From Kiritimatiellia bacterium (GTDB taxonomy: Bacteria; Verrucomicrobiota; Kiritimatiellia; RFP12; UBA1067), in the NCBI GenBank assembly GCA_017411125.1, contig JAFPNP010000283.1, positions 1 through 9,484 of the forward strand: a DNA stretch of 9,484 nucleotides. Direction: 5' to 3'. Each line of letters begins with the position of its first letter. Positions within the stretch are counted from its first letter, which is position 1. The notes beneath the pieces are model-generated. The model saw only the letters and a list, made by a program, of their open reading frames with translations. It had not been told where the DNA came from and did no database searches. Shown in pieces: positions 1-7,177 of this stretch. Made by a program: the position numbers and the translations under genes.

Positions 1-513
1 GTACCAGGTTTCGCCTTCGTCTCTGAATTTCTTGTATTTTACTACCGGCGCCTTTCGCAGCGACCACTTTTTGCCACCGTTGATCACGTCAATCGGCACA
101 CCTTCGGGCAGAGCGTCGCCTAGAATCTCCCATCCGTTGCCAAAGTTCGGTTCACTTTCGACATTCACCGAAAACGTGAGTTGATCCACATCAAGGAGCC
201 CCCCGATTTGTTCAGCCGATTCCGCTGCGTATGTACCGCCGTGCAGATAGACCGTACCGTCCGCGTCCATTTTGAACGACATCGCGCCTACCGGCGACTT
301 GAACGACAACGTCCCGTCGCCGCCGTCGGCACTCACATTGATGGCTTTCGCCGTTACTTTCTTTCCGTTCAAAAGCGTAGCCGCGGCAGAAATCTTTACG
401 ATGTTTTTCCCGTTCTTTTTTCCGGCCTTTATTTGAACTATGCCAACGAAATCGCCCTGATCGTCGACAAGCTTGCTCGTAACGGTCTGAGCCTTTGAAA
501 ATGACGTGTCCAG
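1..513 (-). repeat. Beta module paralogous to the 349-residue protein (partial)
   Basis: Residues 528-698 of the papain-fold protein align by eye with about residues 78-260 of the protein at 7162-6113. Shared anchors, in order, are FSK.QT, a GKK or GKV strand, G(K)K(Y/V)TA, VGAMSF and KYKK....GET.Y. The acidic insert of the 349-residue protein is absent here. The module should continue for roughly 90 more residues left of the window if it keeps the full length. Confidence 0.65.
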
Positions 514-2094
514 CTTGCCGGCGCCGTCGTCGGGCAAACTGCCGCAACCGCCCTCGCCCTTCCGTGACACATTCGGCTCCACGGCTTTTGCCGCGCCAAT
601 CATGAACGCACCGCCGTCTATGCTGTCGTCAAAATATCCCGTCGCGCCGAAGATGTTCCTAATTGAATAACGTCGATTCGATGAGTCCCATGAAACAGGG
701 CAATACGTTATGGTGTCGGGAGCGGATGCGCTGCCGCCGCCATTTTCACGGTCATTGTCAGACTCTATTACGAAAAGCCCCTTCAGCGCAGTTGGATCGG
801 ACAACGCCTTGTTCGGATCAAAGGAATATCCACAGCAAACTATGCCATGGCCAATTCCGGGACGCCCAGAAAAGCGTTCGCCGTACCATGTGTAGTTGTC
901 GAACCATACGGTCATTGCCAGCATGCGGTCGGCTTTCGCCATGCCGTCGGCAAGCGTTTTCGCAAAAGTCGAACCGGTCGAGACCTCCGTCATGTGCGAT
1001 TGCGCCCTTTCCATCGCCGCGTACAGTTCGCCGCCACCGTTTACAAGCCGTTCGCCAAGTACATCCTCGTCGGTGAATCCGGAAACCCATCCACCCCACA
1101 GCAGAATGTCGAGATAGGAGTAGTCTACGCAAAAAGTGTGGTCTGGCGCGTCGCTTCCGCTGCGCTTTTCACGATCCACTATCCTGCTGTCGCTGAACAC
1201 GTTGCAGCCATCAAATGCACGCTTTGGGAAATCATCCCATGTCAAGCCGTACACGCCAACCACGAATCCCTTTTCGCCAGGCGAGATGCAAAACTCTGAT
1301 CCATGCCCGGGGCCGAACACAAAGTCGTCGTCGGGTATCGGCGCAGGCACGGGCTTTTGCGGGTTTCCTTTCTGCACTACTGTGAATGACGCAACGTTTT
1401 TACCGTCGGAAGTCCCTGTGATAACGGCTGTTCTGTCGGAAGGCGAGGGGTTCTCCGATATGGCGAAGGTGACTGAAAACGACCATCCGCCGGATGAACT
1501 GCTGGTAAATTCGCTGCTCGGAGTTGTCAGCCATGGTTCGGAAGACGTATAAGTGAGATACGACATGGTTCCTGTCGCGGAAGCTCCGGAAAACGTGTAG
1601 GAGCCGGCTGTGTGTCCGACCGTCATGGATTGTGCAAGGCCGTTGCCATCCGACATGCCGCCGTTCGATCCGTTCCCGTCTTTATTGTCTGATCCGCCAT
1701 TTTCGCCGGAAACGCCTTCCTGAATTACGGTGAATGTCATCTGTTCGTTGTTTACGACCGTGCCGGACAGCGTGGCCGTTCGAGAGCTTGAGGACGTATT
1801 GGCGTCTACACGAAACGAAAGGGTCAGCGCCGTTCCTCTCAATGCGAACCGTGCAAATGACAGCCACCCTTCCGATGAAGAAAATCCGTGATATGTCAGA
1901 CTGCCTGACGGCACCGTGACTTCGAACGAATACGTTCCCGCCGCGGACGGCACGGTCTTGGCCGTGCCATTCCCAAAAACCGTCGTTGGCAGCAATATTC
2001 CGATTGCGATGCCGATGGACGCGATTAGGCGCCGTGCGGCCTTGTCCGGGTTGCGCCAAGCGCTTAGGATTGCAGTCCCTGTTGGATTTGTCAT
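1..2094 (-). CDS. Secreted BACON-repeat protein with IdeS-like papain-fold domain (3' end outside the window)
   Basis: I translated an uninterrupted frame from ATG 2094 to base 1: 698 codons, no stop, so the C-terminus is beyond the window. Residues 1-40 look like a long signal peptide (basic n-region, hydrophobic 23-38, cleavage near VFG). Two BACON-like beta domains follow: about 50-127 (SEGWLSF, ANTSSSSRTATLSGT, FTVIQEG) and 163-243 (SEPWLT, SPSDRTAVITGT, FTVVQKG), separated by a Gly/Asn/Asp linker. Residues about 257-503 resemble the Mac/IdeS papain-like fold: Cys322 in FCVDYSYLDILLWGGW, His416 in GHGIVCCGYSFD, and FVIESDND (441-448), which I align with the IdeS strand ending in its catalytic Asp. 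Residues 528-698 begin a beta module related to the 349-residue protein. BACON domains are often linked to glycan or mucin binding; the protease assignment is from eye alignment only. Activity is uncertain because the usual first Asp is Glu444. Confidence 0.8.
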   Translation of the reverse strand, partial: MTNPTGTAILSAWRNPDKAARRLIASIGIAIGILLPTTVFGNGTAKTVPSAAGTYSFEVTVPSGSLTYHGFSSSEGWLSFARFALRGTALTLSFRVDANTSSSSRTATLSGTVVNNEQMTFTVIQEGVSGENGGSDNKDGNGSNGGMSDGNGLAQSMTVGHTAGSYTFSGASATGTMSYLTYTSSEPWLTTPSSEFTSSSSGGWSFSVTFAISENPSPSDRTAVITGTSDGKNVASFTVVQKGNPQKPVPAPIPDDDFVFGPGHGSEFCISPGEKGFVVGVYGLTWDDFPKRAFDGCNVFSDSRIVDREKRSGSDAPDHTFCVDYSYLDILLWGGWVSGFTDEDVLGERLVNGGGELYAAMERAQSHMTEVSTGSTFAKTLADGMAKADRMLAMTVWFDNYTWYGERFSGRPGIGHGIVCCGYSFDPNKALSDPTALKGLFVIESDNDRENGGGSASAPDTITYCPVSWDSSNRRYSIRNIFGATGYFDDSIDGGAFMIGAAKAVEPNVSRKGEGGCGSLPDDGAGKLDTSFSKAQTVTSKLVDDQGDFVGIVQIKAGKKNGKNIVKISAAATLLNGKKVTAKAINVSADGGDGTLSFKSPVGAMSFKMDADGTVYLHGGTYAAESAEQIGGLLDVDQLTFSVNVESEPNFGNGWEILGDALPEGVPIDVINGGKKWSLRKAPVVKYKKFRDEGETWY

Positions 2095-2100
2095 GTTCTG

Positions 2101-2110
2101 CCTGCCTTTC
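2101..2110 (-). promoter_or_regulatory. Weak Shine-Dalgarno-like sequence before the papain-fold protein gene
   Basis: The minus strand reads GAAAGGCAGG, ending six bases before the ATG at 2094. It is purine-rich but not the AAAGGAGA core used by two upstream genes. It lies in the 63-base gap after the HEAT gene, which otherwise holds only an AT-rich stretch and an 8-base palindrome (2142-2149). Confidence 0.45.
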
Positions 2111-2157
2111 TGATTGGTTTCGTTTTGCTCGTTAAAATCTTGCACGTGCCGGCTTTT

Positions 2158-2994
2158 TCATTCCATGGAAGTCAAATCGGCGACGCCGTTTTCGCCATGG
2201 CCGTTGTTCTTGCCGGAATCGGCATCGTCCTTTTCAGGTTCGTCGTAGTTCTCTTCCAGCCATTTGTTTGCAGCTTCGATGCCGGTCCATTCCTCGCCGG
2301 TCAGGTTTTCGTATTCCTCGCGAGCCACGTCGGCTCCGGCCGGATTCCCGCCTTCGATGATCGCCGCAAGTGACTTGAGAATCTGGAAATCGTCTTCTTG
2401 GTTGACGATTTCAGAGACGATGTACTGCAAGGCGTCCTTGTTTGAGAGGGTCTGCATCACCGCCTCGGCAATCGCCGCACGCGTGCCGGAGTCGTCGATT
2501 TCGCCCAGCGCAAGCTCCCATTGCGCCATGGCCGCCTCGGCGACCTCCTCGTCCGGATCGGCCATCAACGGGGTCAGTTCCGGCAACGCCTCTGCGCCAA
2601 ACCAGCCGAGCGCCTCCACTGCGGCCTCTCTTACGGCAGGGCTTTTGGACTTGAGGGCGGAACGCGCAGCCTCCGAAACGGCGGCGAAGTCGGCGGCGTC
2701 CAGAGCATCTTGCACTGCGACGGCGAGTTTCCTGTCGCCTGCGGAAAGGTCGTCCAAGAAATCGCCGAAATCCGGTTTCTTGCTTTTCCGCGAACGGATT
2801 GTCCGGCGCCCTGCGATTGCGCCCCGCACGGCGGCCCCGGAATCTCTTTGCGCCGCTTTGGGGCGCGGGCGGAGCGACCGCCGCTCCGGCGCCGCACCGG
2901 CATCAGGTTTCGCGGACCAGAAGATTGCAATGCCTGCCGCAATGGATGCGGCCAACGCTAGCAGTGCTATGCGGACAATGTTGTTACGGCTCAT
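2158..2994 (-). CDS. Membrane-anchored HEAT-repeat protein
   Basis: 278 residues. An uncleaved-looking hydrophobic segment at about 6-26 is followed by WSAKPD, suggesting an N-terminal anchor with the rest outside the cytoplasm. Residues about 36-75 are a basic, Arg/Pro-rich linker. Residues about 85-215 are alpha-helical and include HEAT/armadillo-type repeats, clearest at 107-163 (SPAVREAAVEALGWFG, DPDEEVAEAAMAQWELAL). Residues about 225-250 (ENLTGEEWTGIEAANKWLEENY) form a further helical segment, and the tail (251-278) is acidic and low in complexity. HEAT repeats are protein-binding scaffolds, so a role in organising or assembling the exported products of this operon is possible; no enzymatic motif is seen. 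The start lies 35 bases after the upstream TAG. No good Shine-Dalgarno precedes ATG 2994, so the start rests on the position of the hydrophobic segment. The gene is very GC-rich (70 % by hand count in 2461-2520). Confidence 0.87.
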   Translation of the reverse strand: MSRNNIVRIALLALAASIAAGIAIFWSAKPDAGAAPERRSLRPRPKAAQRDSGAAVRGAIAGRRTIRSRKSKKPDFGDFLDDLSAGDRKLAVAVQDALDAADFAAVSEAARSALKSKSPAVREAAVEALGWFGAEALPELTPLMADPDEEVAEAAMAQWELALGEIDDSGTRAAIAEAVMQTLSNKDALQYIVSEIVNQEDDFQILKSLAAIIEGGNPAGADVAREEYENLTGEEWTGIEAANKWLEENYDEPEKDDADSGKNNGHGENGVADLTSME

Positions 2995-3029
2995 GTGCGT
3001 CAGGAAGGAATGAAAATTGGAACCCGGGG

Positions 3030-6000
3030 CTACTTCACCTCGACCGGAAAACTGCGCTTGACGGTCTTTCTTTCGACCTTGTCGGAGAAAAGGCAGAATC
3101 CGGACGCGAACGCCAGATTCTGCATCTCGATGAGCGGATCATTGTCCTCGCCGCAGTCGCAGTCGTTAAACCAGCCGCGCAGAAGCACGGCGGTGTATTT
3201 TGCCGCCACTCTTGGCTTGCCTTCGAACTCCAGCCGTGCCGTGCCAGTCACAAGACCGGTTGTTCGACTTGCTTTTAAAGTGAATCCGGCAATTTTCTCG
3301 GTCGACATCTTTTTGCCGGTAACGGTGATCTTGGCGTTGTATCCGGCAACGGAAACCAAGGCACCGTACGACGGGCTGCCTTCCACCGCCTCCGTGGCCG
3401 GTGAAAACTTCAGCGCCAACGATTCTTCGTTGATTCCGTCCAGCAGCGATGCGGATTTGTCGTACCAGCTTCCATACACGCCGAACTTCCGCGTGAACGG
3501 CCTTTGTTTCGCGGCATTCGTCCAAACGGCGCTTGTGCCGTCCAGCGCAAGGATTGCGCGCGCGGACGGCGCGGAACCGGCCGACCTGCGCACTTTGAGG
3601 GCCGCGGCGAAAGTGGTGGAGCCGCTCGTCTTCAGCACCGGCACGATGCCGAAGTTCGCGTCCGCCAACGTCACGCCAGTAGTTCCCGAAAGTTTTTTGC
3701 CGTCCGGCAGGTAAACCGTGTACCTGAACGCTCCCTTCGCCTTGGCTGTCTTCGTCGTCGCCATCTTCAGCGTCATGACTGCGTTTCCCGCAGGAAGCAT
3801 GGTCGGCGAAACGTCCACAGCCGGCATTGCCACGGTGTAGCAGCCGGAGAACTCACCGTACTCCTCTGCCAGTCCGCATCGGCACGACGCCAAAGACGTT
3901 GTGCCGTCATTGACTTCTGCCGAAATTGCGCCGTCGCCCGCCATGACAATCGACAGAGTCAAACCTTTTTTAGACATTGTCGCCGTGGCGGTCCCGTCTG
4001 CGGCAATGGCGTCGTTCCATCTTCCGGAAAACGTCGCGACGGTGTTCTTGCCATTGGAATACTTTGCCGAAATCTTGCCGTTCTTCCTGAACGTCAGCGC
4101 GAGCGTGCCCTTGAGCGAAACGCCATCCTGCGCGAAAAGGGGCAGGGTGGCGGCGACGGCGCGCGTCGTCCATTCGTTTGCGTAGGGATTCTCTATCGCC
4201 TGGCGAGAACCGTTTATCGAATACGAGGCGGTGCTGTCGGCCTCCGCGTCGGCCGCAAACGTCCCCGTGCCGTCGCCTGTCACGTACAGATAGTAATCGC
4301 CGCCCGCCACGATCACCCCGCTTACGCTCACACCGTCCGACAGTCGTCCCGTCGCAGTCGCAAGGGTGCTCGGCGAACCGTTGGCGACGGCGACAATGCT
4401 GACCGTGACCGTCGCATCGGCGTCGCTTCCGCTGACTGTGACGGTCTGTTCCGAAGCGGATTCTTCCGTCGGGGAGATCCTGTACACGTCAACGAGGTCG
4501 ACCGCGGAAAGCGTTCCCGATGCGCCCGCGCCGGTTCCTGGATACTCGTCGCCCGTGGTCTGCCACGAACGGTTGTCGAATTCGGCGGCTTCCTCGCCGC
4601 AAAGCGCGATCAGCTCCGAGAAGCGCTTCAGGTACGCCTCTTTGAATTCGGACGGTCCTATTGCATCAAATGCCTCAAACGTGCCGGCAAGGGTTCCGTC
4701 GCGGCGAATCGCGAAGAAGTTTGGAATGCCCGTGCGATTCTGGTTCGCCCTGTCGGGACTGTTCCAGCCACCGTCCAGCGTGTTTCTGCCGATGAGTGCC
4801 CTGTTCCTTTCCAAAACGGCAGCTGCGTCTGCATCCGACACCATATGGCGGGAAAGGTATCCCGCTCCGCTCTGGTAGCGTTCAAGCTCGTTCGTGGCGA
4901 GCGTACCGCGACCGGACACGTAGCCATCGCTGGTTCGCCCGACGACGCGGGTGAGCAGGCACGCCGAGTTCGTCGTGTTCGGGAAGTTCGGCACGTCGAT
5001 GTCGACGAGGATGACCTTGTTCTCGACCGCCCATGTCTTGAACGCCGCAGTCTCCAGCACGTGCGCATCCGTCATCACGCAGTCCGGGCACCAGAGCGAA
5101 CCGCTTGCAACGGCCATCAGTTTCGCGTCCGGATCGGCGTGGTACTTTTCCATCGCCACGTCGAGGTCCATCGTCCATTCTCCGTAGCCGAGCGTCGCCG
5201 CCGTGCGCTCGCCGATGAAAAAAGGATTCTTCGTGGAGTTCTCCCCCATGTCTACCACGAAGACCCTGACGCTCCCTCGCACTGCGCCCGCCGCGTCGCG
5301 AAGCGCCACGGCGATCTCGTCTCCCGCTTTGACGGCGCCAGGAATCGCGACACGGACGCTCCGCGCGGTCTCGTTTTTCCCCCACAAAACCGTTTCCCGC
5401 TGGATTTCCGCGCCGCCGAAAGTGGCCGACAAAGTGTTGGTGGCGGGAAACGGCGCTGCCGCGCCGTCGCGCACAAGCGGCACATCGACGTATTCGGTGA
5501 ACCCTTCCGCCGCCTCGAGACGGGCGTTTGCGTATTCGCCGGTAAACGCAAGGTCGCCGCCAATGTAGTCCGGCATGGGCACATAACCCGCAAACAGCGC
5601 GTCGGCCTCCTTCATCAACTGCGCACCGGTAGACCTCGAGAAACGCTTCGCCGCAACCGTCCCGTCCGCCTTGGCCCAATACAGGCATTCGAAGGGATAG
5701 TAGTTCCCAGCGGACTGGGTTCCGCCGGCGGTTCTCGCAAATTCCTTCGCCCCTTCGGCTCCGGCGGGGTCTTTCCCGCCGACGCCCATGACGAAGCAGA
5801 ACTCGTATTCGCGAGACTCGCGCCACTTGACGAAATCGGACTGCCGGGCCTCCTTCTCGAGTTCTTCGCAATATTCACACCCCGTGTTCGCCCAAACCAG
5901 AACGATTGGCCTGTGCGATGTCAGCGCACGGTTCGTGACGGACACGAAGTCCGCGTCCCACCCGGGCAGGACCGCAGACTCCGCTCCGTATCCCGCCGCC

Positions 6001-6065
6001 GCAATGAAAACCGCCAATATGGCAAGGACGCCGCCAAGTATGCTTTTCATGGAACTCGTTTTCAT
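3030..6065 (-). CDS. Secreted tandem thioredoxin-like protein with PPC-like domain and beta-repeat tail
   Basis: 1011 residues from the ATG at 6065, chosen for its Shine-Dalgarno site and because MKTSSMKSILGG begins a clean signal peptide (1-28, ending near GYGA). Thioredoxin-like domain 1 (about 35-160) has C63-EY-C66 after strand IVLVWAN and a possible cis-Pro in NYYPFECLY. Residues about 170-275 look like a beta sandwich. Thioredoxin-like domain 2 (about 285-485) has WCPDC (Cys326, Cys329) and the cis-Pro motif TGIPNFFAIRRDG. Residues about 515-605 resemble a bacterial pre-peptidase C-terminal (PPC) domain (DLVDVYRI, GGDYYLYVTGDG). Residues about 635-1011 are beta repeats (RKNGKISAKY, GYNAKITVTGKK) ending VKRSFPVEVK. 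Both CxxC pairs are intact, so an extracytoplasmic disulfide reductase, oxidase or isomerase role is plausible. The partner is unknown; the Cys-containing exported neighbours are candidates. The gene is GC-rich (hand counts 67-73 % in sampled lines). The stop is TAG. Confidence 0.9.
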   Translation of the reverse strand: MKTSSMKSILGGVLAILAVFIAAAGYGAESAVLPGWDADFVSVTNRALTSHRPIVLVWANTGCEYCEELEKEARQSDFVKWRESREYEFCFVMGVGGKDPAGAEGAKEFARTAGGTQSAGNYYPFECLYWAKADGTVAAKRFSRSTGAQLMKEADALFAGYVPMPDYIGGDLAFTGEYANARLEAAEGFTEYVDVPLVRDGAAAPFPATNTLSATFGGAEIQRETVLWGKNETARSVRVAIPGAVKAGDEIAVALRDAAGAVRGSVRVFVVDMGENSTKNPFFIGERTAATLGYGEWTMDLDVAMEKYHADPDAKLMAVASGSLWCPDCVMTDAHVLETAAFKTWAVENKVILVDIDVPNFPNTTNSACLLTRVVGRTSDGYVSGRGTLATNELERYQSGAGYLSRHMVSDADAAAVLERNRALIGRNTLDGGWNSPDRANQNRTGIPNFFAIRRDGTLAGTFEAFDAIGPSEFKEAYLKRFSELIALCGEEAAEFDNRSWQTTGDEYPGTGAGASGTLSAVDLVDVYRISPTEESASEQTVTVSGSDADATVTVSIVAVANGSPSTLATATGRLSDGVSVSGVIVAGGDYYLYVTGDGTGTFAADAEADSTASYSINGSRQAIENPYANEWTTRAVAATLPLFAQDGVSLKGTLALTFRKNGKISAKYSNGKNTVATFSGRWNDAIAADGTATATMSKKGLTLSIVMAGDGAISAEVNDGTTSLASCRCGLAEEYGEFSGCYTVAMPAVDVSPTMLPAGNAVMTLKMATTKTAKAKGAFRYTVYLPDGKKLSGTTGVTLADANFGIVPVLKTSGSTTFAAALKVRRSAGSAPSARAILALDGTSAVWTNAAKQRPFTRKFGVYGSWYDKSASLLDGINEESLALKFSPATEAVEGSPSYGALVSVAGYNAKITVTGKKMSTEKIAGFTLKASRTTGLVTGTARLEFEGKPRVAAKYTAVLLRGWFNDCDCGEDNDPLIEMQNLAFASGFCLFSDKVERKTVKRSFPVEVK

Positions 6066-6070
6066 ATCGT

Positions 6071-6079
6071 GTCTCCTTT
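6071..6079 (-). promoter_or_regulatory. Shine-Dalgarno site that fixes the start of the thioredoxin-like gene
   Basis: The minus strand reads AAAGGAGAC with GGAG seven bases before the ATG at 6065, the same core and spacing as the site before the 349-residue gene. The in-frame ATGs at 6092 and 6083 lie upstream of this site, and 6092 has no purine-rich sequence before it. The 6065 start also places the signal peptide at the N-terminus. Confidence 0.85.
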
Positions 6080-6112
6080 CCATTGTTGACATGCGGGATC
6101 GGTGTTCGCCGG

Positions 6113-7162
6113 TCAGTCGGCGTCGACAGTCTCGATCGTGACGGGCAGGCTGTACTTGACCTTGCCGATTTTGACGGTGGCCGTGCCCGAACCGCCACTG
6201 CCGGAAATGCTGCCGCTCACCTTCGCCGTGTACTTCTTCAGCTTCGGCTTCTTCTCGGTGCTGCCCTCGTTGGTCGCGTATATCTTGAACGAGCCGCTGA
6301 ACGTTCCCTTCTTGGAATTGAACGACAGTTTGAGCCCGGAATAGTTCGTCTTGTTTTCATCGTCTACGCCGGTAAGCTCATAATAGGTTTCGCCGTCCTC
6401 TTTGTACTTCTTGTATTTGATCGACGGCGCGGATCCCGTCGTCCACTTGCCCTTGGAATTGACGGTCACGGACGTTTCCATGGGAAGGAGGTCGGACAGG
6501 ATGTCGTAATCCTCAGGAGCTTCGAGATCGCCGCCGTCCACCGAAAAGGCCAGATAGTTTCCGAGAACGCCGTCGTTGTCCTCGTTGTCCTCGTCGTCCA
6601 CGTCGACGTCGTCCACCTCGTAGGATTCCATGCTGTAGCCGTTGTCGCTGCTTCCGGAAAACACAAGTCCCTGCGTTTCATCTGCAGAAATTTCAAACGA
6701 CATCGCGCCGACGTTCTTGGACGAAAACGGCAGCGTTCCCGACGCCGAGCCGCTTGCCGCGTCCGCGTCGACCGTCACGGACGCGGTGTACTTCTTGCCG
6801 CCGGTGGATTTCAGCGTAGCCGAGACCTTCACCTTGCCTTTGTTGCTGATCTTGCCGACCTTGAGCGCGGCCGTTCCGCCGCCCGACGGGCCCGAAAAGG
6901 ATCCGCTCAGCGTCTGCGACTTCGAGAAGTCGGGATATATTTTCGAACCGCCCGACACGGTCGTGACGGTCGTGTACGACCCCTCGCCGCAAAACACGCA
7001 TCCGGAACTGGTTGTAGTGGTCGTGGTGTACGTCGGCGTATACGTCGGCGTATACGAACATTCGCCGCATAGTACACAGCAATCTTCTTTTGCAACAAGG
7101 GCTGTACCTGCCATAATAAGCATTCCGGTCAGAATGCCTGCCTGCTTTTTAGTAGTTTTCAT
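6113..7162 (-). CDS. Secreted beta-repeat protein with duplicated CxxCGE motifs
   Basis: 349 residues; I recognise no named family. Residues 1-24 are a signal peptide (cleavage near ALVA). The mature N-terminus carries two near-identical decapeptides, CVLCGECSYT (29-38) and CVFCGEGSYT (55-64), separated by a Thr/Tyr/Pro linker (about 38-53). These could bind a metal or form disulfides. Residues about 75-349 are a beta-rich, Ser/Gly/Lys/Thr-rich domain with an Asp/Glu linker at about 182-199 (DDVDVDDEDNEDND). This domain aligns by eye with the C-terminal part of the protein encoded at 2094-1: FSKSQT versus FSKAQT, VGAMSF in both, and KYKK....GET.Y in both. The protein is therefore close to a free-standing copy of that module with its own signal peptide and cysteine motifs. 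Its last strand (VKYSLPVTIE) resembles the end of the thioredoxin-like neighbour (VKRSFPVEV). A structural, surface or adhesion role is possible but unproven. Confidence 0.88.
   Translation of the reverse strand: MKTTKKQAGILTGMLIMAGTALVAKEDCCVLCGECSYTPTYTPTYTTTTTTSSGCVFCGEGSYTTVTTVSGGSKIYPDFSKSQTLSGSFSGPSGGGTAALKVGKISNKGKVKVSATLKSTGGKKYTASVTVDADAASGSASGTLPFSSKNVGAMSFEISADETQGLVFSGSSDNGYSMESYEVDDVDVDDEDNEDNDGVLGNYLAFSVDGGDLEAPEDYDILSDLLPMETSVTVNSKGKWTTGSAPSIKYKKYKEDGETYYELTGVDDENKTNYSGLKLSFNSKKGTFSGSFKIYATNEGSTEKKPKLKKYTAKVSGSISGSGGSGTATVKIGKVKYSLPVTIETVDAD
6566..6619 (-). repeat. Low-complexity Asp/Glu-coding stretch
   Basis: This GAC/GAG/GTC-rich tract encodes residues about 182-199 of the 349-residue protein, of which 12 are Asp or Glu. 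It splits the beta domain in two and is missing from the related module at 513-1. It may be an acidic linker or bind calcium loosely; no canonical EF-hand loop is evident. Confidence 0.6.
6971..7078 (-). repeat. Duplicated CxxCGExSYT coding unit
   Basis: The two decapeptide-coding units lie at 7078-7049 and 7000-6971. They match at eight of ten residues (differences L/F and C/G), with more differences at silent codon positions. An old internal duplication followed by constraint on Cys-x-x-Cys-Gly-Glu fits. The first copy has additional cysteines (C28 and C35) that the second lacks. Confidence 0.7.
7031..7054. repeat. Two perfect 12-base tandem copies coding for Thr/Tyr/Pro linker
   Basis: On the plus strand CGTCGGCGTATA occurs twice in a row. 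It encodes part of the TPTYTPTY linker between the two cysteine motifs of the 349-residue protein. The unit is a multiple of three, so copy-number change would lengthen the linker without breaking the frame. Confidence 0.85.
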
Positions 7163-7167
7163 TTTTT

Positions 7168-7177
7168 GTCTCCTTTT
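7168..7177 (-). promoter_or_regulatory. Shine-Dalgarno site of the 349-residue protein gene
   Basis: The minus strand reads AAAAGGAGAC, with GGAG seven bases before the ATG at 7162. It begins directly after the TAA of the metalloprotease gene, so the 15-base gap holds only ribosome-binding site and spacer. This fixes the start and suggests coupled translation. Confidence 0.85.

Noticed and set aside
1682..2059. Minus-strand frame of 125 codons starting MAQPGQG
   Set aside because: It is a +1-type shadow of the gene at 2094-1, which is open over 698 codons with a signal peptide and domains.
2142..2149. Palindrome GCACGTGC in the gap before the papain-fold gene
   Set aside because: Eight bases with no loop and no T-run downstream on the minus strand; too short to call an operator or terminator.
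2264..3013. Plus-strand frame of 249 codons, Ala/Ser-rich
   Set aside because: It is antisense to the HEAT-repeat gene, which has a clear hydrophobic anchor and repeats; the plus frame is low-complexity without a recognisable fold.
4882..5871. Minus-strand Arg-rich frame of 329 codons
   Set aside because: It is a same-strand shadow of the thioredoxin-like gene in another frame; the composition is typical of a frame-shifted reading.
3504..6089. Long open frame of 861 codons on the plus strand
   Set aside because: It lies wholly antisense to the thioredoxin-like gene, is extremely rich in Arg and has no domain signal; long antisense frames are expected in GC-rich genes.
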